64,000 bases of DNA from Paratinospora sagittata. Lineage: Eukaryota > Streptophyta > Magnoliopsida > Ranunculales > Menispermaceae. Both the position numbers and the translations under genes were made by a program. Within the stretch, counting starts at the first letter, position 1; every line of letters begins with the position of its first letter. Location: positions 28,849,816-28,913,815 of the forward strand of contig CM069606.1 of NCBI GenBank assembly GCA_035771175.1, in the 5' to 3' direction. The notes beneath the pieces are model-generated. The model was not told where the DNA came from and ran no database searches. It was given only the letters and a program-made list of their open reading frames with translations. Below, one piece after another: positions 22,811 through 34,917 of this stretch.

Positions 22811-23951
22811 TGTTGGCCCAAGCGGGGGTCTTCACTCAGCACTCTCTTAAGTGTTTTGATGCTAACAAACAATATGTAATTTGGTGCTAATATTTGAACT
22901 ATGTTTCGGCACCATAAGAAAATAAAAGAACTAATACAAGATCAAACTCGTTCAAGCCTAATCAAACAGATCAAAAGAAGTCTAAATCAAAGCTTGGACG
23001 TGTCAAGATGAGAAGAGAAGGATGAGAGCTAAAGCTCATAGAGTTTAATTTAGATTGTAAACCTCCATGTTCTAGCCTGCTCAATCACTTTCTTTAAAAT
23101 CCGTACATGCATTAGGTTTCTCTAAAAATTATTTTAAATTATTCAAACATGTTTGGTTTATGTTTTTAAAGTATTTTAAACTTTTTTGAATCACATTTTC
23201 ATTGGTTTTAATCAAAATGATGTTTCTACAAAGTTTCCCAAAACCATTGGCTAAGTTTTTCAAGTTCAACTTGTTTTGAACTTAAAATTTTTTTAAAAAT
23301 GTTTTATATACTTTTCAAACGAGTTTGGAAATGGTTCCAATAGATGCAGAGTGCGCTTTCCATGAATTTTAAGGTATAATATGCCTATATTTTATTTACG
23401 ATACGTTGGTTAACGAAACGAAACAAAATAGGCAAAACTGTCACCGTAATAGTGCCAGCGGGCTAGCCAAAAGCGCCAGTGCGCTAGAGCCTAGATTTTG
23501 CGAAATCAAGCTCTGGAGTGTGCCAGCGCGCCAGGGACTTTCTAGGTGAGATTCCAACGGTCAAAAACTTGGTTTTTGAGCCCCTAACGGTTAATAACTT
23601 GTGTCTAGCGGCTAGTACTCATTTCTAATCTATAAATACAGGTGCTTAGGACATTTTAAACACAAGAAAGACAAAAATGTAAGTGGATTGAATGATTTCC
23701 CAAATCAAACCATTTCTTACGTTTTGAAAGCCCTAAAGCAAAATGTTTGAAACTAAATGAGTTGATTTCAAAGCTTGCATTTCGTGCATGATTTAAAGCA
23801 TCCTCAAATTCGATGAGCAATCTTGATGCTAGAAAGGTAAAATCATTGTAAGATCTCTCTCTCTCTCTCTTATTGAGCTAAATTTTCATATTTTGTATTG
23901 GTGAATATGTATTGTGAGCTTCATCGTAATTGTTCTAGTGTATAGAACAAG
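22811..23951 (+). mobile_element. SIRE-like 3' LTR, interrupted at 23951
   Basis: It starts TGTTGGCCCAAGCGG, like the LTRs at 34317 and 42590. A small word cluster lies at 23445-23540 (GCCAGCGGGCTAG, GCGCCAGTGCGCTAG, GCCAGCGCGCCAGG). The TATA box (TCTATAAATACA) is at 23629-23640, and a CT repeat at 23856-23873. At 23952 another LTR starts. The remaining U5 end was not found in the window. Confidence 0.75.
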
Positions 23952-26900
23952 TGTAATACCCCTGGTTTTCACACAAAAAAAAGGGCATTGCCCGAACGTT
24001 CGAGCATGGGGACCTCTATAAAACAGGCCCCTTTCCCCCCTTCATTTCTCACACCACAACAATCTCTCTCTCTTTGGGTTGATTTCCTTCACTGTCCTTG
24101 TGATTTTCTTTCTCCTCTTTTGAGACTCTCTCTCTTAGAGACTCTTTTTGCAATGCAAAGCTGTTCTCCTCCGAAAGAAGCTCCAACTTTGGAAAGAAGT
24201 GCAATTTGAAGGTGGGAACGAAACATAGGATTGCGTGTCTTATGACTATTCATAAAGTTTTTATTCATTTGTCATTATGTCTATTATTCACTTACGCAGC
24301 ATTATTATGAATACGGTTCACACATGTCATGCATATGCCTTAATATTTGGAGTCTGCGTATTATGTTGTTACTATGTCGGATTAGCAGTTAATTTGACTA
24401 AACCAGACTTAGTCTTGTCCTCAATAGCTTCGAATAGTAAACAAGACGCAGCTTGCTGCCCTAGAAGACTTGGTATTTAAGCAGGACCTTGTGTTCCTAC
24501 CTCTCGACCTGGGAACTGGTCTGGTTGGTCCTATTGAAAGTGGTCCGCTTGTGTAAATGATATTGTACATCCTAACAATGCACGCGGCGATGCCGACTCT
24601 GATAGACATCATCAGGCGCTACCTAGTCCTATCTAATGTAAGTAAAGACTGGACCCGCACATGAATAGTTATCATACATGAAATAAGAACCACCTAGGGA
24701 CGTAAGTGGTCTGTGATCTATGGATTATTTACTAGTGCAATTGTGCCCACTATTATTGATGCTTCCCTGGAGATGGACATACAATGTGAACCTAGGATTA
24801 CCTAGAGAAGGATATTGTACGTGAACCTAGGGCGATATACGATCACAGAGCCATTATGAGACGATGTTATGTATACTTACCTGTTAAGCCATTGTGCATT
24901 GTTTTATGATGCATTGTTGTGTGTATATATGATGTATGATAATGATGTCTTCTTTATTAATTGTCGTATTCATGAACTATCTTACCCACTGGGCAATAGC
25001 TCATCCCATTGCCAACCATTTTACAAGAGTCTAGGGTGGATTGGGCGGAGATGTTTTGGGCCCTCATTTTATACCCCTTACCTAAATTGTTTAAATTAGT
25101 TGGGGAGATTTTTGGGAGCATGTTACCTTATTATTGGCGGTCTCTATGTGGCGACCCCGCACCCCGGACCACCAACCCCGCAGGGAATGGAGTGCGGAAT
25201 GCCGGGGCGGGATGCCCGGCGTAGGCATCTCCAACCACTTCTCAACCCCCGTGAGGTGGTTGAGACCCTACTAGCCTTATCCCAAACAACGACATAATAT
25301 AAACAGGTACTAAACAAAACTACCAACCGTATTAATCGTCCAAGACAAGAGATACTCCATAAAAATGAACCATAAATAAAATCGTCATAATCCCTACAGT
25401 CCATCAAGATTGACATACACATAAAGTCCAAAACTAAGGGTACAAAAAACCGTCATATGTCCACATGGTCTATCTAACAAGTCCCAACTCACCCATACTA
25501 CAATGTGGTAAGTGTTATAACTACATAGTCCAAAATATAATACATCATAATTTAAAACACAGTTCAATCAAAATGTCTCTCAACTCACATCGAGGCCTTG
25601 GATTCTCTCGCCGGCAAGGCCCTCAAGATATGACTACTTCTTTGCCCTTATTCAGGACAGAAGGACCTGAAAGAGGAAAATGAGAGTGAGCCAACGGTGC
25701 CCAGTGAATAGAATTCAAATATGCTATCAATACTCATCAATAAATATCATGTATGCATGTCAATGTGTTGCATGATTAAAAGCTCATAACATATAGATAT
25801 CAAGCATTTATAATAAGTTTGATGCAAGTAAAATCTTATCAATTTGGATCCACATTCCACATGCATTGGGGTTACTAGTGCACGTCTATTTCACCGTACC
25901 GTTCTCATCCCCAATCATGTTAATTTGGGGTTACTAGTGCAAGTCTATTTCACCGTTCCATTCTCATCCCCAAATATTTCCTTTTTAAAGCTCTCCTATG
26001 ACAATGTTAAGTCCCCCTATTAGCCAGATAGATGGGCCCAACCAAAGTCATAAGGTTTTCTCAAATCAATGCATCATTTAAAACATTAGGACACATTCAT
26101 GCTTTCAACATACAATATATATAAGTGATATGATGACATAAAAGATATAATCATAAATGAAGTCTACTCACAACCAAGCCTCGCGAGAGTATCTAACCGC
26201 ACACGGACACCAAACCGAATCAATCCAATCAAGGTCCTGAAACATTCATCAATATCCAACCATACATCAATTTCTATGCTCAATCACATAGACATTACAC
26301 ATCAACCCTAAATCAGCCCACATATAGACAATAGGCCTAAATCCCATCTAATCCCACCATTCAACTCAAATCACATGACTTGGGCCTCTAATGCATAGTT
26401 CTCATTCGTAAATCATTCTATTAATCAAAAATACTGATTTTCAATTCCTTAGGCATAAACATGTTCAAATTGGGTCATTTGATCACAAATGGACATAGCC
26501 CATGATATGGTCACAACCACCAAATCAATAGCATAATAAACCTTAATCATGCTTAATTAAACATAAGTTGCATCAATTCAATGATTATAGGCCAAAAGCA
26601 TCGAAAGCCCTAAAATATGAAATTTTCCATACTTAGGCCATATTGTCGATTTACACTAGGTCACCATGTTCAACCATGTATATCACTGATTTTGCATCAT
26701 GGGTACATCAACAATGGCAACTAGGTCAACATAGTTGACATGCAAGCTATTTGGAAAGGTCTAAGTTCATATTCTAAATGCCCATAAGATACGAACTTGC
26801 TGACATATTTTGAGCTCAATCTGACCATATAGGACCAAGATCCAGCTCTTTGATGAAAACGTTGTTGAGACTTTCCTCAAAGCAACTCCCACTTTCTTTC

Positions 26901-27645
26901 TCTTCTTCTTTCCTTTTTCTTCTTTTTTCCTTTCTCTCCACTCATCTCACCCTCTAGGACTTCTTTGGGGAAGAAAAGTAGGGCATGGGACACTTGTCCA
27001 CTCTCATGCACCAACCTTGACATGTGTTGGTCTCATGCACCAACTTGACATGTGTTGGAGAAAAGAAATGGGGCATGGGACACTTGTCCATTCTCATGCA
27101 CCAACTTGACATGTGTTGGTCTCATATTACCCATACCAACCACATGTACTTTAACCAATCTCATGCTTCCATGTATTTTAAATGTCCAATCCATTTAATA
27201 CACCAAATTTTCATTCTCATTTATCCTTTTATTCAATCAATCCTAACCCATATCAATTCATGGTTTAATGGGCCCATGCATAAATAATAACATATGCATT
27301 ATACTTTAATTTAACATGACTCATATACAATTTATAATGCACATATTTATATACATTATCAATCATCAAATATACAAACATTAAACAACCATCAAACAAA
27401 GTCCAAACATATCAAGGCAACACGTAGAGTTTGGGAAAATGCAATTAGGTTATGGGCTAGATGAAATAATTTTTGGGGCGTCACACTCTAGACCGGCCAA
27501 ATCTTGTACAAAAATATATTCTGAAATCAATGAAAACAGACTTGTACTTGAATTGTGTACCTATACACTCGACAACTGTTATAATGCATTTACACCCGCC
27601 TGTGAGTGTTCTGCTGGTCTAGGAGCGTCCGGGCGGGGCGTAACA
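23952..27645 (+). mobile_element. 5' LTR of PF20167-type element, split by a solo LTR
   Basis: It starts TGTAATACCCC and ends GGGCGGGGCGTAACA before a PBS. Without the insertion at 25147-27485 it is about 1350 bp. U3 is very short: the TATA box (CTCTATAAAACAGG) is at 24013-24026, with the palindromic word GCCCGAACGTTCGAGC just upstream (23990-24005). The last 160 bases match the end of the minus-strand LTR at 54627-54790, so both elements belong to one family. Frames in 24277-24480 and 24869-25224 are non-coding LTR sequence. Confidence 0.8.
25147..27485 (-). mobile_element. Gypsy-type solo LTR with CTCTA target duplication
   Basis: Ends TGTGGCGACCCC and GGGGCGTCACA are inverted copies. Both sides carry CTCTA (25142-25146 and 27486-27490), so this is a solo LTR of 2339 bp. 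Minus strand is inferred from the GTGAGCCAACGGTGCCCAGTG segment (25686-25706) and the purine-rich leader (complement of 26880-26950). Features inside: a 69-bp tandem pair at 25867-25980, each copy bounded by TTGGGG and CCCCAA, and a word array at 26985-27125 (GGGACACTTGTCC and CCAACTTGACATGTGTTGG). Confidence 0.9.
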
Positions 27646-27650
27646 TTAAA

Positions 27651-27668
27651 TGGTATTAGAGAGAAAGG
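27651..27668 (+). other. Primer binding site of PF20167-type element
   Basis: TGGTATTAGAGAGAAAGG resembles the tRNA-iMet-type PBS in its first 11 bases and lies five bases after the LTR end. The minus-strand relative has TAGTATCAAAGC at the same place. Confidence 0.7.
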
Positions 27669-27866
27669 TCCACGGCCCTCCCAAAACCACTACTTAGGAT
27701 CGCCCAGGGGAGTGAAAACCTTAAAAATAATTTGTTGCTTAGATGAAATACTGGCATAAACATGAAGCGGAAAGGAGAAAATATTGTCCAACGGACAAAA
27801 ACATAAATCTTAAACACAAAATTAAGGAATGCATTTTACAAGTTTTATCTTCCTTTCAACAAGATA

Positions 27867-29507
27867 ATGTCCACTAGTGAAGGAACGACTTCCAGCAATC
27901 GAGAACAAGTTTCCACGAGACTAGAGGACCTTCACGATCGGAAGGTTGTTTTAATGAGGAGTATAGGCATGAAGAATCCTCGCTTACTTCCAGTCCTTCA
28001 CAACAAGCTCGCGAAACTAGGGTTGCTAAACATAACTAATGTTGAGGGTTATGTCTCCCTTAACTTGGTTAGGTTTTTTTACGACAACATGAGTGTCGCG
28101 GGACTCCAAGAGGACAGAAGCAGCCCTATCTTGGAAACACGGGTCAGGGGAACGACAATTTCTATCAACGTCGAAGCTATTTCTCGAATAATGGAAATCC
28201 CCATAGGAACCAAGATCATAGATCCACATAAATCTCAGGCTATTGTGGAGATCGCAAACTCAAAGGAACAACTATTTGCCTCCCACACTCTTAAGGCATA
28301 CACCGACAAAAAATGCGCTCGCCTCCCAAATACACTCCTAAGACCAAACCTTACAGGCCTTGGGAAGATTGTTATTGATAATATCATGCCCGAAGTTGTG
28401 AGTAAGAGCACGATGTCAAGGGCTCAACTCCTTGTCTTATATTGCCTAGACAAGGAAGCTTTCGTCTTCCTACCTCACATCATCATTCAACAGATGGCCA
28501 GAATAACCCAAAACCCTACCAAAAAGAACCCCTCAACTATGGAGCTTTAATCATGAAGTTGTTAGCGGAGGCAAACCTTAATACCTTTAATGAATCCTCT
28601 ATACCAATTACGAAAATAGTTTCATTGTCCTCCTATTATAAAACCTTTAACTCAAAATGAGGGGTGATCGATGACGAGTTATTTGGCGCCATTTCATAAG
28701 AAAGCAGCGAAAGGGCTAGTGACGACACAGTCAAGAGTCGACGAAGAAGTCGACGCAAGATTCCTACCATAGGAGACCCAAATAAAGAAGCAAGACAGAG
28801 GACTGAGAGAGACCCAAACTTAAACATTGAACAACCCAATCAACAATGGGTTTTGGAATATGAAATCTTTAGGAACCAAGAAGGAAATTTTGACTAGAAC
28901 AAGGCAAATCTAGGCGGACAGGAAGTTCCGGTAAATCCACCTTTCTAGAACCTCCCGGCCCAAGGGAATATGACGACTCAAGGGATTCCGACTCGGAAAG
29001 TACCCTATCAACCAGCTTCACAATTCTCTATGAACCAACCACCTCAAAATTGGATTGCACCAAACTTCGGAAGACAAGATATACCGATGAGTCCATTTTT
29101 TTTAGACTTTCCGACTCAAGCAAATCCAACCTTCCAAGAAGTTCCAGTTAAGGAAACCCCTTATAGGCCAACTCCGGAACATTCCCCACAAATGTACAAA
29201 CCTGCCTATCAAACCAACTACCCTCCACCAATGGGTCTGCCAACAGGCACAATTTTCAACAATGCCCACAGCCTACCCTCCGTCGATGGGACAACCGGCC
29301 TTCCATCCCCCAAAGGGACAGCCAGCTAACCAAGATGATACATTACAAACTATTATGTCATGTTTTGTTGAAATGCGTGATGGGTTTAAAAGTATGATTG
29401 ACAGAATACAAGTCTTAGAAGACCATCAGAACGCCACTCAGCCCTCTTCTAGTAATTACTCCGCGACAAGTAGGAGAACTAGATGGAATAGTAAGCAGGG
29501 GAATTAG
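27867..29507 (+). pseudogene. PF20167-like 'putative plant transposon protein', frameshifted
   Basis: It starts at ATG 27867 (MSTSEGTTSSNREQ), 200 bp after the PBS, and reads without a break for 227 residues. It then shifts frame at about 28510 and continues through KEPLNYGALIMKLLAEANL and a Pro/Gln-rich tail (28970-29330), ending near 29507 with a short coiled segment and a basic end. The 60-200 part (VEGYVSLNLVRFFYDNM, VRGTTISINVEAISRIMEIP, LNPN-like LRPNLTGLGKIV) fits the domain often called 'putative plant transposon protein' in plant LTR elements. Its biochemical role is not known. There is no protease, reverse transcriptase or integrase. A homologue is at 53638-54154. Stops at about 28898 and 28946 also break the tail. 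Confidence 0.7.
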
Positions 29508-30307
29508 AAAAAGAAAAATTTACTGGCACTGTAAAAAAAAATTATGAACGAAAAGTTTTGATTGAGACTATGTTTGGTGGGCCGACTTACAACCATTATT
29601 TTCTTTTGTATCACTAACTTTGGAGTCGTATGGGACACAACAAAATTGGTAGATACCAAATAAAACTTTGGAAGTAAGAAAACCCACGACCTTGTGTGGA
29701 AAACATCTGGGAAAGTTGAATCACTAAGATTATCACTAAGTTTACATGGTATGGGACGAGTAAACTTGGACGATACTATTAGTGAGCTCCTCTCCAACGG
29801 ATGTTTCTAGAGACCGTGTTTATACAACTTAACTTGGTTGTACCCCGTATTACCAAATTCATGTGGTATGGGACACAAGAAATTGGATGATAATCGGAAA
29901 AGCTAACAAAAGGAGTTTGAACACATAAGAATGCGATAGAACGCTAGACTAGGGCATTTATCAAGGCTAGTCTCAGAATTTCTGACTCGTATGGATTTTT
30001 TTTAAAAAAGGTAAATATATTCAAAGGACCATAAACAAAATATTTGAAATACTTTCAAGATTTTAAACTTATTCTACAAACACTCCATCCGTGTTTTATC
30101 CCTTGGCCAAACATACGAGGCACGTGAGATTCTTTAATCCCTCACCAAAACCATACACCATACCTAGAAAAATAGGTGGTTTTATATTTGCAAAACTCTT
30201 GAATCTATGAAGTGTTGAGAATATCATATCACTATACTATTTCTTGGCTACATTTCATAGAAAATTCCTAATGAGGAGTTCTATTTTTCTCCTTGCCAGT
30301 GAGAAAA
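29508..30307. repeat. Non-coding, with three copies of a TATGGGACACAA segment
   Basis: The segment (G)TATGGGACACAA(C/G)AAATTGG...GATA recurs at about 29628, 29750 and 29864, roughly every 120 bp. Beyond 30000 nothing recognisable is seen until the gag at 30308. No LTR or PBS for that gag is visible. Confidence 0.4.
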
Positions 30308-33300
30308 ATGCTAACCAGAAGAAGAGGAAGGCCACGCTCAACAGTTCGTCCAGTAAATGAGGCACCTCCTGAGACACAGAATCAGGAACCGCCAGCTCCA
30401 AGGACAGAGGAGGCCACACACAACACTGCCGCCACTTCTGGGCAAGCAATTCCACCTCAACCTACACTCTTCGTCATGCCTCTGGGAATGGAACACTTTT
30501 TCGTCAGATTCATTGAGGAGATGAAAGTGATTGTACAAACGGTCATCCGTGAGACTGCGGCCAATCAGGTGATCACAATCCAAGCACCTGTTCAATCTGG
30601 TTCGATTAAGACAAACCGATCAGATCACAAAATATAAAAGGCTACAACCACTTACCTTTTCTGGCACCACTGATGCGGATGAAGCGCAGAAATGGTTTGA
30701 TTAGTCAAAAAAGGCTCTTGAGGCTATGAGTGCCGACGAGGATTGAAAAATTCCACTAGCTTCCTACCAACTAGTTGGTAGAAAACGGTGAAGGAAGAAC
30801 CCAAGGGTCAATATAACAAACATGACTTGGTTGGAATTTGAGTCACTGTTCATTGATGAGTACTTCCCTGGCGCAGCGAAGAGACAAAGACGCTAGGAGT
30901 TTGCCAGACTTTACCAGGGCAGCATGACAGTCCGAGAGTATGTTGTCAGGTTCATGGAACTATCGGTCTTCTCCCTTTCCACCGTCTCAACGGAGCAAGA
31001 TAAGTCTCAGAAATTCTATAATGGCCTTCGTCCAAACATTCTACAGGCCCTGTCAATCTCGAAGCTCAAGAATTACAGGGAGCTAGTCAATATGACCATG
31101 AACTTTGAGCAAGAGAAAACAAAGCAAGAATAGAGAAAGAACAGAGGAAAACGGGTGGAAAATTTTGCTCAGCAAGGCATTCAGCAGGGCCACAGGAAGA
31201 AACCCTATCAGAGTACAAACCCGGCCCTCCCAACCCCCGTGCAAAAGCAAGAGACCGCTACACCTGCGGTTGAAACTTTTAACCCTGGCCAACAGGGTTT
31301 TTAAAATCAGAATAGGAGAGGTCGCCGCAATCGGAATAGGAGAAGTGGTGGGCAGCAACACCACAATTTGCATGGCCAACTGAACCAACAACAAAAGCCT
31401 CACCATCAGAGGTTGACTTGTTACAATTGCGGCCAATAGGGCCACGTAAAAAAGCTTTGTCCCCACCCTCCACAACCTTAGCAACCAATTCCATCAGTCT
31501 CAGTCCAACAAGCCCCCTGCTGCAAACGCCCAGCCCAGGCAGAACCACCAAAACCAGAGACAAAGGCAGTAAGGAAGAGTCTATATCGCGACTTAGCAAC
31601 CCCTTCCAGATGATAATAATGTGGAGGAAGGTATATTTCATATGTTTAATACAATGGTACATGTATTATTTGATTCGGGTTCCACACGTTCCTTTATATC
31701 TTCTGCATTGGTAGCACTATTGGGCTTGCAACTTGAACCAACCAATATTAATATATATGTCTCAACACCAATAGGACCTGGTACTGACATTAATGAGAGA
31801 TGTTATGGCACCACTACCTATACGGTGAGCAGTTTAAGGTCTTCTCAGATCACAAAAGCCTCAAGTACATCTACACTCAGAGAGACCTAAACCTCCGGCA
31901 AGAAGATGGTTGGAATTTTTGAAAGACTATGACTTTCAGCTCCTATATTATCCGGGAAAGGCAAACATTGTGGCTGATGCCCTGAGTAGAAAGTCATATA
32001 TTGTTGCTTGTACCCTCAACTTTGAAATAGGGAAGTTGGCTACGGAGATGGAGGATTATAACTTACAGCTCATTGAGGAGGGAGGAAGATCACAACTCTC
32101 CCAATTAACTGCCAACTCTGAGCTTTTTCGAAAAATCTCAGCTGCCCAAGCCAACGACCTCAAGTTGATGGAGAAAAGAGAACTCATCCTCAGCTGACAA
32201 GACTTTCCCCACTGGTCGGTCTCCGATGATGGGGCAGTTTTCTACAAGAAACGTCTGTGCCTACCAAACAGCGCTGAAGTCTGAAAAGAATTGCTCATCG
32301 AAATGCATTGCTCGAGGTTCGCTATGCATCCTGGGGGAGACAAAATGTACAAAGATGTCAAGCGACAATTTTGGTTCTCTGGAATGAAGAAGGCTATTGT
32401 AAACTTTGTTACTCAATGTCTCGTTTGCCAAAAAGTAAAGTCGGAGCACAGACTTCCTTCTGAATTTCTACAGCCTTTACCTATTGAAGAATGAAAGTGA
32501 GAGAACATAACAATGGACTTTGTTACTACCTTACCTAGAAATAATAAAGGGCAGGATGCAATTTGGGTTATCTTTGACAAACATACAAAGTCTACACAAT
32601 TTTTACCGATAAAGTTCAAGGATAACCCCGCCAGGTTAGCCAAATTATATAGAAAAGAGATCGTGCGCCTCCATGGCATACCACTCACGATCGTCTTTAA
32701 TCGAGACCCTCGATTCACATCAAACTTTTGGCAAAGCTTCCAGAGTATAATGGGCACCACGATTACCATGAGCACAACTTTTCACCCACAGACTTACGGG
32801 CAATCAGAGTGGTTAATCCAGATTTTAGAGGACATGTTACAATGTTGCATATTGGACTTTCATGACGGATGGGCGAAGCACTTACATTTGGCTGAGTTTG
32901 CATACAACAACAACAACCAATCCAGTATTGGCATGGCACCATACGAGGCTCTTTATGGTCGCCCTTGCAGATCTCTGGTATGCTAGTTAGACATGGCAGA
33001 TTGGTCGCAATTGGGGCCAGAACTAGTTCAAGAGACTTCGGACAAGATCAAACTAGTAAAGGAGCGACTTTGTGTAGCACAGAATCAACAAAAGAGCTAC
33101 GCCGATAAGTGGAGACAGCCTCTAGAGTTTGAGAAGGGGGACTATGTTTTTCTAAAAGTCCAGCCTACAAGAGGTGTCAAACGCTTTGGGATCAAATGAA
33201 AATTCTCTCCATGATTTATCGGCCCATTTAAGATCGTCAAACGTATTGACAAACTAGCCTATCGACTATCCTTTCCCTCATCCATTTCCAAAGTTCATGA

Positions 33301-33556
33301 CGTTTTCTATGTATCCATGCTTCGAAAATACCGTCCTGATCCTTCACATATTGTCCCTCTGGTCAAAGTCCAGGTAAAAGAAGGCAACAAATATCAGGAG
33401 AGAGTGGCACAAATTCTGGATAGGAAAATTCAAGAACTTAGACGACATAGTATTCCACTTGTAAAAGTATTTTGGGATCACCAAGAAATAGAGGAAGCAA
33501 CTTGGGAACCTGAAGATAAAATCAAACAAAGATACCCCGAATTGTTCCAACAATAA
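30308..33556 (+). pseudogene. Tekay/Del-like chromovirus gag-pol, reverse transcriptase deleted
   Basis: Decayed Ty3/Gypsy polyprotein from ATG 30308 (MLTRRRGRPR). In order: gag with TFSGTTDADEAQKWF, MTWLEFESLF and MTVREYVVRFMEL; a CCHC knuckle CYNCGQ-stop-GHVKKLC at 31409-31456; protease with VLFDSGSTRSFIS (about 31650-31700); a jump at about 31820 straight into the end of RNase H (FKVFSDHKSLKYIYTQRDLN, ADALSRK); the integrase HHCC zinc finger (CLVCQ) and the core with MDFVTTLP, NRDPRFTSNFW and GQSEW; and a C-terminal chromodomain (RVAQILDRKIQELRR, VFWDHQEIEEATWEPE) ending at 33556. Reverse transcriptase is absent. Several stops (for example after SEFLQPLPIEE) and frameshifts make it dead. 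The chromodomain and RNase H wording favour Tekay. Confidence 0.9.
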
Positions 33557-34089
33557 TTGATGATGTGATAGATTGTACTTTTCACTTATTAATGAAATTA
33601 TTCTTTTACAACTATAATTGTGTCGACATCTAATCTCATTACAAAAAATGCAGATGTCTACTAATAGCACAGACATGAGTAAAGAGCCATATACACTGTG
33701 GCCTGCATAGCAACCTTGGGAGAGCCCTTCAAGTCCAGAAGCAACCCACAACTTCTATACATCACCAACTCCTTTACCTCATCGACTACGATCCCCTTCA
33801 CCATAACGTTTATTATTATATCGTGATGAAATTGCTCGAAATAATCAAGGGCCCTCATCCTGGCAGGATCTCCTACCAAAACTACCAGGCAGGTGAATTC
33901 GGGCAACAGCACATAAAAGCATTCTCCCACTTAATCTGCCACCCCTGAAATGCAACAACCTACAGTGCCCTACATTACCATCTGTTAGGCTAATGTCGGA
34001 ACCTTTTGCGACGAATCTGATTCCATTTGCTCTCCATTGTTTGATGATTACAAACATAAGGTGTAGGTCATTGTTTGATGATTACAAAC
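33557..34089 (-). other. Unassigned region with an antisense, once-shifted reading frame
   Basis: On the minus strand a frame from 34057 (MFVIIKQWRANGIRF) shifts near 33930 into MGECFYVLLPEFTCL, which runs to a stop at 33661. Together they would give about 130 residues with few stops. I do not recognise the protein. It could be a captured gene fragment or chance. A 21-bp direct repeat (34035-34055 and 34069-34089) lies at its edge. Confidence 0.3.
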
Positions 34090-34316
34090 CTTTTGCGGGA
34101 GTCTCCATCTCTTTTTAAAAGAGGGAGCTTCGTGTATTGATGTTATATATACCATAAGGTATTGACTATGAGATCTTTATTCTCTTTTCTTCACCTTTTT
34201 TATCATGACAAAAGGGGAGAAGAAAAATAAGAGAAATAGATGTGGGAGAAGAAAAATAAGTAAAATAATGATCTTTTTGCTTAAGCGCTTAATTTTTCCA
34301 TCAAAAAAGGGGAAAT
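34090..34316 (+). mobile_element. 3' tail and PPT of a further copy of element C
   Basis: Nearly colinear with 42365-42589: GGGAGTCTCCATCTCTTTTT, GTGTATTGATG...ACCATAAGGTATTGACTATGAG, two GGGAGAAGAAAAATAAG blocks, TTGCTTAAGCGCTTAATTTTTCC, then the PPT AAAAAAGGGGAAAT (34303-34316). So the LTR that follows has a 3'-tail on its left as well as a PBS on its right. Confidence 0.85.
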
Positions 34317-34917
34317 TGTTGGCCTAAGTGGTTCATCACTTAGCACACCCCTAAGTATATTTGATGAGGTATATTTTGATGATTACAAACAAACTCTTTT
34401 TTGTCCTAACGAGCTTCAATCAAGAATTAATCTCAACACCTCAGGAAAGCAAAAAGCCAAAGAGCGATTCAATCGAGGAACTCAAGGTCATATTAGACGT
34501 TCAAGATCGTTTCAATCAAGGACATCAAAGATAATATCATGATTCCAAGATCACACCCACCGAACGATTTGATCAAGAGCTTCAACACTACATCATTCGA
34601 TCAACGTTCAGGAAATTCAACTCAAGCACGAAGTTCATATTGAAGATCTCATAATGAAGAGTTGGATTTAAAGATTATGAGAAATACACAAAGTATTTAA
34701 AGTATATCTTTTTTTAATCAATATTGCTCAAACGTTTTTCAAAATCATGCACAAATCACTTGCATACGTTTTTCAAAATTACATATTTTGAAACATATAC
34801 TTTATGGTATTTCAAATGGTTTAATTTTCTATGTTTGATTTGATTTTAAATTGACAAAGTTTTTAATCGTATTTATCAAGTTTTTAATCACGAGTCAAAA
34901 CTATTTTTAAAGAGTCT

